From Alistipes sp. UBA943 (lineage in GTDB: Bacteria; Bacteroidota; Bacteroidia; Bacteroidales; Rikenellaceae), in assembly GCA_002293345.1 (NCBI GenBank), contig DBDB01000097.1:1-12736 (forward strand): a DNA stretch of 12,736 bases, given 5' to 3'. The translations under genes and the position numbers were made by a program. Under the pieces are notes generated by a model that searched no databases, was not told the origin of the DNA, and was given only the letters and a program-made list of their open reading frames with translations. Shown here in pieces: positions 8,231 through 12,736 of the stretch (the stretch's first letter is position 1; every line of letters starts with the position of its first letter).

Positions 8231-8260
8231 CCCCTCCCTGGGGAGGGGCAGGGGGGTGGG
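8231..8260. repeat. G-rich palindromic repeat, copy 2
   Basis: CCCCTCCC, TG and GGGAGGGG form a perfect 8-bp stem with a 2-base centre, followed by CAGGGGGGTGGG. It matches the element at 6312-6337 except for one extra base pair in the stem and two extra G residues. It lies between the SulP and repressor genes, 24 bases before the repressor's stop codon on the other strand. Confidence 0.6.
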
Positions 8261-8284
8261 GAAACGAAAAGGGGCAGAGAAGAT

Positions 8285-8959
8285 TTACCTTATCGAATTC
8301 ATTCTAATACTGGCCTTGACGAGTGCCAGTGCACGGACACGTTCCAACGCGACTTCCTTATCGGCATGGTGGATATTCTGACTCACCAATTTGATATATC
8401 CCACCCGGTCGCTTTTTTGGATATATTTGACGGTAATAAACTCCTCGCCGTCGATGTCGATAGAGAGCAGATACATGTCGCCCCAGAAGATATCACCGAA
8501 ATCTTTCAGTTGCTTGTACAGCACAATATCGCCACTCTTCAGCAGTGGATACATCGAGTCCCCCACAACGTAAATCGCCCCATCGCAACGCGGCAGGTTT
8601 GGGATCTGAATGTAATTGAGTGGATCCTTTCGCGTCGCGTCCGCGAACAACGGCACCAGTCCGGCAGTCGCCTCGACCGAATACAACGGCACACTCTGCA
8701 ACGGCAGCGAATTATCCGTACGTCGCGTGTAGGGTGTCAGGTCGGGTTCGGAATTGAACATACGCCCCTCGCCGGTCTCCAACCAATTGGGATTCACGTT
8801 CAATTCTTGAACTAATATATAGCGATTTTGGGAGGACAGACCTGCCTTCCCTGTTTCGATCATGGAAATCGCCGCTTTACCGATCCCGAACCGGTCTGCT
8901 AATTGACTCTGCGTCAATCCTAAGGATGTTCTTAATAGTTTTATCCTATCGCTTATCAT
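8285..8959 (-). CDS. XRE-family HTH repressor with S24 (LexA/CI-like) self-cleavage domain
   Basis: This 224-residue two-domain transcriptional repressor is of the phage CI/LexA type. An N-terminal helix-turn-helix (about 5-58; LGLTQSQLADRFGIGKAAIS) binds DNA. A linker leads to a C-terminal S24 peptidase domain (about 88-215). The autocleavage apparatus looks complete: an Ala99-Gly100 bond in VEATAGLVP, nucleophile Ser135 in VVGDSMYPLLKSGD, and the general base Lys178 in EEFITVKYI. The Ser-Lys spacing of 43 equals that of lambda CI (149/192). Such proteins are cleaved when RecA filaments form, so DNA-damage derepression is plausible (inference). ATG at 8959 is the natural start. A perfect 17-bp palindrome lies 5 bp upstream, suggesting autorepression. 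It is divergent from the 97-residue gene at 9082 and the terminase, the layout of a phage immunity region. A chromosomally adopted regulator remains possible. Confidence 0.9.
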   Translation of the reverse strand: MISDRIKLLRTSLGLTQSQLADRFGIGKAAISMIETGKAGLSSQNRYILVQELNVNPNWLETGEGRMFNSEPDLTPYTRRTDNSLPLQSVPLYSVEATAGLVPLFADATRKDPLNYIQIPNLPRCDGAIYVVGDSMYPLLKSGDIVLYKQLKDFGDIFWGDMYLLSIDIDGEEFITVKYIQKSDRVGYIKLVSQNIHHADKEVALERVRALALVKASIRMNSIR

Positions 8960-8964
8960 TTTTC

Positions 8965-8981
8965 TATAAGAATTTCTTATA
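8965..8981. promoter_or_regulatory. 17-bp perfect palindrome, candidate operator of the repressor
   Basis: TATAAGAA-T-TTCTTATA is a perfect inverted repeat with 8-bp arms and a 1-base centre, ending 5 bases before the repressor's ATG. This is the size and symmetry expected for a dimeric HTH operator. A related half-site, TACTTATA, occurs at 9021-9028 over the divergent promoter. Binding by this repressor is an inference from position. Confidence 0.55.
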
Positions 8982-9006
8982 TTAAATATTTTGACTTTAT
9001 TGTACC

Positions 9007-9025
9007 AAGTTCAATTTTTGTACTT
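9007..9025. promoter_or_regulatory. Imperfect inverted repeat at the divergent promoter
   Basis: AAGTTCAA and TTGTACTT pair at seven of eight positions around TTT and abut the -7 box at 9025. The hexamer TTGTAC also occurs twice as a direct repeat (9000-9005 and 9018-9023). It could be a second operator for the neighbouring repressor, but it does not share the symmetry of the 8965 palindrome. Confidence 0.25.
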
Positions 9026-9032
9026 ATATTTG
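9025..9032 (+). promoter_or_regulatory. Putative -7 promoter box for the 97-residue gene and terminase
   Basis: TATATTTG is an exact match to TAnnTTTG in an AT-rich divergent region. The transcript would start near 9039, giving a leader of about 43 bases before the ATG at 9082. A weak -33 match (ATTG, 8999-9002) lies 22 bases upstream. No other promoter is visible before the terminase, so one transcript may cover both genes. Confidence 0.5.
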
Positions 9033-9081
9033 TGCCGTAAAGTTAAACAATTTATCATAACACTACAAAAATTTTACCAAC

Positions 9082-9375
9082 ATGGCCTACCCAATCATTA
9101 CCGAACTTTATCAAATCACCGCACAGAAACTGTTAGACCACATTGAAGGTAAAAATTTTTACTCCGGTTCATTTTCATTTAACTATGGTTCAAAATCGTG
9201 CCGTTTTGTGGCGACGATCATCGTTTATCGTCAAAAAATTGAATTCCCGGAAGGGCCGGTCGATCAAATCATCGACCTGGTACCCGTCTGGTGGGAGTTC
9301 CAAACCGAGGACGACAATGGACCATGCCCCAACGACTTTTCATTCAATGACCTCAAAAAATTCATATCCTTATAA
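9082..9375 (+). CDS. Small hypothetical protein, 97 residues, beside the repressor
   Basis: I cannot assign a function. The product is a soluble, acidic, 97-residue protein with no signal peptide or membrane segment. It has many aromatic residues, an alternating beta-like middle (FYSGSFSFNYG, CRFVATIIVYRQKIEF) and a conserved-looking core DLVPVWWEFQTEDD (66-79). ATG 9082 follows a good -7 box at 9025 and an AT-rich leader. The gene is visibly AT-richer than its neighbours, which suggests foreign origin. It lies where a phage would carry a cro-like or early gene, divergent from the repressor and upstream of the terminase, but it shows no helix-turn-helix. The 3' end carries A6 (9355-9360); the -1 frame then stays open to the terminase start. 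Coding is supported by sensible composition, but homology was not tested. Confidence 0.75.
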   Translation: MAYPIITELYQITAQKLLDHIEGKNFYSGSFSFNYGSKSCRFVATIIVYRQKIEFPEGPVDQIIDLVPVWWEFQTEDDNGPCPNDFSFNDLKKFISL

Positions 9376-9382
9376 CAACGCT

Positions 9383-9508
9383 ATTTTTCGTTCAAAGTGG
9401 CCCTCAGGCAACACCGGTCGAAGGCGAGAGCGAGGGAGTGTACTCAACGTACATGACCGAGAACTCGCCGAGCCGGGGGCAGAATCAGGGCCGCTTTCAA
9501 CGAAAAAT
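9383..9508. repeat. 126-bp long imperfect hairpin between the 97-residue gene and the terminase
   Basis: The outer arms (9383-9404 and 9487-9508) are complementary at 20 of 22 positions; one mismatch is a possible G-U pair and the other is C-C. Further pairs nest inside: CCGG 9414-9417 with 9473-9476, GGCGAG 9423-9428 with CTCGCC 9464-9469, and a tip hairpin TGTAC / GTACA at 9439-9453. Almost the whole element can therefore fold into one rod. It could be a MITE-like insertion, a structured leader or small RNA of the terminase transcript, or a packaging site. I see no target-site duplication and recognise no RNA family. Confidence 0.6.
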
Positions 9509-9547
9509 CAGGGAGTCCTTCCCCGGATGCAGTCAACCACAACTACC

Positions 9548-11011
9548 ATGAACAATCTCGATGACCTGCAACCCGAATCGCCCGTGGAGTCCTCCACGGG
9601 CGATTTTCCTTCCTTCACACAGTTCGCCACGACGGTCTATCCGTTCATCGAACTGCAACCCTTCCACACGACATACTACCGGATCCTCGAAACATTTGCA
9701 CGGCGCCGGATCCGTAAACTGATCGTGTCGATGCCCCCGCAACACGGCAAAAGTGTCGGTGCATCCACCCTTCTCCCCGCTTATCTACTCGGCTGCGACC
9801 CCGATCTACGCATCGCCATCGCGTCGTACTCCGCCTCATTCGCCTCGAAATTCAACCGCCGCGTGCAACGCATCATCGACTCACGCGAGTACGCCTCTCT
9901 CTTCCCCGCAACGACTATCAAACATGGTGCCACCCCCCGCGAATACATCCGTACGGCCGATGAGGTGGAGGTGATCGACCACCAAGGGGGCCTACTCTCG
10001 GTGGGACGCGGCGGATCGCTGACCGGCAATCGCGTGGATTGTCTGATCCTGGACGACCTGTACAAAAACGCGATGGAGGGGAACTCGCCCGTCATCCGTG
10101 ACAATTGCTGGGAGTGGTACACGTCCGTCGTCAAAACCCGCATGCACAACCAGTCGAGCGAACTGATCGTCTTCACGCGTTGGCATGAGCAGGATCTGAT
10201 CGGCATGATCGCCGAACGCGAACCGATCCTCAACTTTACACACTGGAGTCAGTTGGATCTGATCGATTCGGATGCGTGGCTGCATCTCAATTTCGAGGCT
10301 ATCAAAGCATCGACACCCTCGCAAATCGACATGAGGCGTCCCGGTGAAGCGCTGTGGGAGTCACAGCACAGTGCCAAGTTATTGGCATCGAAACGCCGGC
10401 TCGACCCCGCGCGCTTCGAGTGCATGTATCAGGGTTGGCCGTCACCCGAGGAGGGACTGCTCTACGGCAACCGCTTCTTCACGTACGACGATCTGCCCGG
10501 TGTCGAAAAACTTGTCCGATATGCCAACTACACCGACACGGCCGACATGGGCGACGATTATCTCTGTTCGATCTCCTATGCGGTCGATACCGCCGAAAAT
10601 ATCTACGTCACCGACGTCGTATATTCACGCGAACCGATGGAAGTAACCGAACGATTGGTGGGCGATATGCTCCGTTCGTCCTCCACCCGTCAGGCGGCGA
10701 TCGAAAGCAACAACGGAGGACGTGGATTTGCACGTGCCGTGCAGAAGTTGGCACCCGAGGTACATGTGGAGTGGATCCACCAGTCGGGCAACAAGGAGGC
10801 ACGCATCCTGTCGAATGCCGCCACGGTGATACGCACGATACGCATGCCGCGCGACTGGCCGCAAAAGTGGCCCGAGCTATACGCACACCTCACCACCTAC
10901 AAACGCCAGTTCAGGAGCAACCGGTGGCACGACGCAGCCGATGTCCTGACCGGCATCATCGAACGCGAAACATCGACCCAAACCCCACGGGGAGCCAGTG
11001 CATTTAAGTAA
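9548..11011 (+). CDS. terL: Phage terminase large subunit (DNA-packaging ATPase and nuclease)
   Basis: This 487-residue product has the two-domain build of phage TerL, the motor that cuts phage DNA and drives it into the capsid. The ATPase domain has Walker A PPQHGKS (63-69), Walker B CLILDD (165-170) and a coupling motif FTRWH (209-213). The RNase H-like nuclease domain follows, with acidic residues in NYTDTADMGDD (327-337), Glu386 in AIESNNGGRGF and Asp462/Asp465 in RWHDAADV. All key positions are present, so it does not look decayed. Start: ATG 9548 overlaps the stop of an upstream frame (ATGA). ATG 9527 would add seven residues, and the frame is open back to 9143, but that extension overlaps the 97-residue gene and reads as low-complexity shadow. 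No small terminase, portal or capsid gene accompanies it; the stop lies 6 bp from the convergent yidC stop. Confidence 0.88.
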   Translation: MNNLDDLQPESPVESSTGDFPSFTQFATTVYPFIELQPFHTTYYRILETFARRRIRKLIVSMPPQHGKSVGASTLLPAYLLGCDPDLRIAIASYSASFASKFNRRVQRIIDSREYASLFPATTIKHGATPREYIRTADEVEVIDHQGGLLSVGRGGSLTGNRVDCLILDDLYKNAMEGNSPVIRDNCWEWYTSVVKTRMHNQSSELIVFTRWHEQDLIGMIAEREPILNFTHWSQLDLIDSDAWLHLNFEAIKASTPSQIDMRRPGEALWESQHSAKLLASKRRLDPARFECMYQGWPSPEEGLLYGNRFFTYDDLPGVEKLVRYANYTDTADMGDDYLCSISYAVDTAENIYVTDVVYSREPMEVTERLVGDMLRSSSTRQAAIESNNGGRGFARAVQKLAPEVHVEWIHQSGNKEARILSNAATVIRTIRMPRDWPQKWPELYAHLTTYKRQFRSNRWHDAADVLTGIIERETSTQTPRGASAFK

Positions 11012-11017
11012 GTGGCG

Positions 11018-12736
11018 TTACTGTCTCCTGCGTTCCTGCTGCATCCGGATTGCCTCCTCGTAACGTTGCTGGAACTTGGATTTGGTACCGGAAGTTGCTT
11101 TCTTGGTGTTACGCACGGACGTGGCACGCATCACTGCATGCAGTTTCTCGTCGTTAACAAACTTGCGGATGACAAACGTCTGCACAATCGTGAGCAGGTT
11201 GGCCAGGAAGTAATAGTACGTCAGTCCGCTGGAGTATCCGTTGAACCACAGCAACATCATCACCGGCATCAGGTACAGCATCATGAATTTCATCCCTGCC
11301 ATTTGCGGTTGTGTGGATGCGGTCTGTTGGTAGTTGACCTTCGAGAAGAAGAACAGAGCCACCGCCATGAGGAGTGCAAACAGACTCACGTGATCGCCGT
11401 AGAACGGGATCTTAAACGGGAAATCGAGCACACTGTCGTACGCCGACAGATCGTCCGCCCAGAGGAATCGCTGTCCGCGTAACTCGATCGACGCGGGGAA
11501 GAACCGGAACATGGCGATGATGATCGGCATCTGTATCAGCATCGGGATACAGCCGCCCATGGGGTTGATCCCGGCTTTTTTGTAGAGTTCCATGGTTGCC
11601 TGCTGGCGTTTCATGGCATCCTCCTGCTTGGGATAACGTTTGTTGATCACATCGACCTCGGGACGAATGATACGCATCTTGGCGGTCGAGATATAGCTTC
11701 GGTAGGTCAACGGCAGCGTGATGAACTTCACGAGGAACGACAGTATGAGAATGATCAGCCCGAACCCAAGGCCCCAATTTTGGAGCCAGTCGAAGGTCGG
11801 GATGACGATATAACGGTTCACCCACCCGAAGATCCCCCACCCGAGCGGCACGAGACGTTCGAGACGCAGATCCGGCTGACCATCCTTGCTGTCGGTCAAC
11901 TCCACGTCGCGCAAAATCGCATATTTGTTCGGGCCGAAGTAGAACGCCATGTCGTGTGTGTCGGCACTACGGAGGGTCATCGTGGCGGAGAAATCCTTCA
12001 CAAAACCACTATTTTCACCCACTGTGTGGAATGCCACGTTGACGTTTTCGAGTTGATCCGCGACACCGGAGAGGAGCACCGAGGAGAAGAATTGCTGTTT
12101 GAACGCCACCCAATTCGCCACTCCCTCGACGGATTTCGATTTATCCTTGTCACTCACCCCGAGACTCTCGATGGTCTGCTCTCCGGGCTCATGCCACGAC
12201 ACGGTGGTATAGGTATTCTCGTTACGGAATCCCTTTTCATTTTGGTACGATCGGTTGTTCCATGCGATATCGAGGGGTTGCGCGGCGGCCAGACGCACAT
12301 TGAAATCGACCAGATAGTCACGTTCGGGCATACCGCTGTTGTAGATCAGGTACTCGTACGTGATACCGTCACACTCCATCACGACACGGTGCGCTCCATG
12401 CTCACCGCCCTCGACACCATTCTCGACCAACCGAAAGACCTTGTCCGCGGTGTGTATGTTGACGATATCGAATTTCGCGCTACCCTTCTCGAAGAGTTGC
12501 ACATTTTCAGTGCGTTCACCCTTCGCGTAACGCGTGTAGTCCTTCAACGTCACACCGGTAACCTGGCCGCCGAGGGTGGAAAAATCGACACGCAACACGC
12601 CATTTTCAACCGTGAATTCCTCGATCTCCAACGGGGCGGCTGCGGATCCGGCTCCGCCGGCTCCTGAGGCGTCTCCTTCTGCGGAGGAGACGCCTGCGGG
12701 TTCGGATGTTCCATCCGAACCCGTGGCAGCCGCCAC
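11018..12736 (-). CDS. yidC: Membrane protein insertase YidC, N-terminus cut by window edge
   Basis: This inner-membrane insertase of the YidC/Oxa1/Alb3 family helps the Sec translocon, or acts alone, to insert membrane proteins. The visible 572 codons lack the first membrane anchor; Bacteroidota YidC usually has about 50 more residues. The leading GTG at the edge is not a start. In order: a Gly/Ala/Ser-rich linker (visible residues 1-36), the periplasmic beta-sandwich domain (about 37-290), then five conserved membrane helices from about 320 onward. Motifs are LVKFITLPLTYRSYISTAKM (335-354), INPMGGCIPMLIQMP (390-404) and GLTYYYFLANLLTIVQ (504-519), with a basic C-terminal tail. The groove residue that is Arg in E. 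coli (R366) is Lys337 here. The gene is convergent with the terminase, and three hairpins lie in the linker-coding DNA. Partner genes lie beyond the right edge. Confidence 0.96.
   Translation of the reverse strand: MAAATGSDGTSEPAGVSSAEGDASGAGGAGSAAAPLEIEEFTVENGVLRVDFSTLGGQVTGVTLKDYTRYAKGERTENVQLFEKGSAKFDIVNIHTADKVFRLVENGVEGGEHGAHRVVMECDGITYEYLIYNSGMPERDYLVDFNVRLAAAQPLDIAWNNRSYQNEKGFRNENTYTTVSWHEPGEQTIESLGVSDKDKSKSVEGVANWVAFKQQFFSSVLLSGVADQLENVNVAFHTVGENSGFVKDFSATMTLRSADTHDMAFYFGPNKYAILRDVELTDSKDGQPDLRLERLVPLGWGIFGWVNRYIVIPTFDWLQNWGLGFGLIILILSFLVKFITLPLTYRSYISTAKMRIIRPEVDVINKRYPKQEDAMKRQQATMELYKKAGINPMGGCIPMLIQMPIIIAMFRFFPASIELRGQRFLWADDLSAYDSVLDFPFKIPFYGDHVSLFALLMAVALFFFSKVNYQQTASTQPQMAGMKFMMLYLMPVMMLLWFNGYSSGLTYYYFLANLLTIVQTFVIRKFVNDEKLHAVMRATSVRNTKKATSGTKSKFQQRYEEAIRMQQERRRQ
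12648..12723. repeat. Cluster of three perfect hairpins inside yidC linker-coding DNA
   Basis: Three back-to-back inverted repeats occur: CCGGC / GCCGG (12648-12660, 3-base loop); AGGCGTCTCC / GGAGACGCCT (12667-12695, 9-base loop); and CGGGTTCGGATG / CATCCGAACCCG (12697-12723, 3-base loop). They encode the low-complexity periplasmic linker just after the missing signal anchor. The stems are perfect; a biological role is unproven. Confidence 0.6.

Noticed and set aside
9143..9547. N-terminal extension of the terminase back to ATG 9143
   Set aside because: It overlaps most of the 97-residue gene in another frame, runs through the 126-bp hairpin and looks non-protein-like; TerL proteins normally begin close to ATG 9548.
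11780..12667. 295-codon plus-strand frame opposite yidC
   Set aside because: It is antisense to clear YidC motifs; the sequence has the composition of a reverse-strand shadow.
1..12736. CRISPR arrays, rRNA genes and insertion sequences
   Set aside because: No regularly spaced repeats, rRNA-like sequence or transposase motifs were seen on either strand.

Overview
The window looks like a GC-rich member of the Bacteroidota, possibly Alistipes or another Rikenellaceae. Several things point there: YidC has a long periplasmic domain, TamB and TsaD are divergent neighbours, Shine-Dalgarno sites are lacking, and motifs matching the Bacteroidota -7 box (TAnnTTTG) lie just upstream of several genes. 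The genus is an inference; the phylum is fairly secure.

Layout. Positions 1-5168 (minus strand) hold tamB followed by an overlapping exbB-type proton-channel gene that runs off the left edge. A 57-bp divergent promoter region separates tamB from tsaD (plus strand, 5226-6233), a tRNA-modification gene. A GC-rich intergenic stretch full of small hairpins (6234-6490) leads to a SulP-family anion transporter (6491-8152). An 18-bp perfect inverted repeat and a second copy of a G-rich palindromic repeat follow. The G-rich repeat therefore flanks the transporter gene on both sides in the same orientation.

Positions 8285-11011 form a small phage-like island between housekeeping genes. It contains a minus-strand LexA/CI-type self-cleaving repressor, a divergent AT-richer 97-residue orphan gene, a 126-bp long imperfect hairpin, and an apparently intact phage terminase large subunit. 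No portal, capsid, integrase or small terminase gene is present. The terminase stop lies only 6 bp from the stop of the convergent yidC gene (11018 to the right edge, minus strand, missing its N-terminal signal anchor).

Functionally, tamB, exbB and yidC belong to envelope biogenesis: outer-membrane assembly, proton-motive energy transduction and inner-membrane insertion. tsaD makes the t6A modification of tRNA, and the SulP protein is an inner-membrane anion transporter with a cytoplasmic STAS domain. The island is the most unusual part. Its divergent repressor and small gene, a 17-bp palindrome 5 bp before the repressor start, and a single conserved terminase suggest a domesticated or heavily reduced prophage module. 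If it is a functional unit, it could be controlled by DNA damage.
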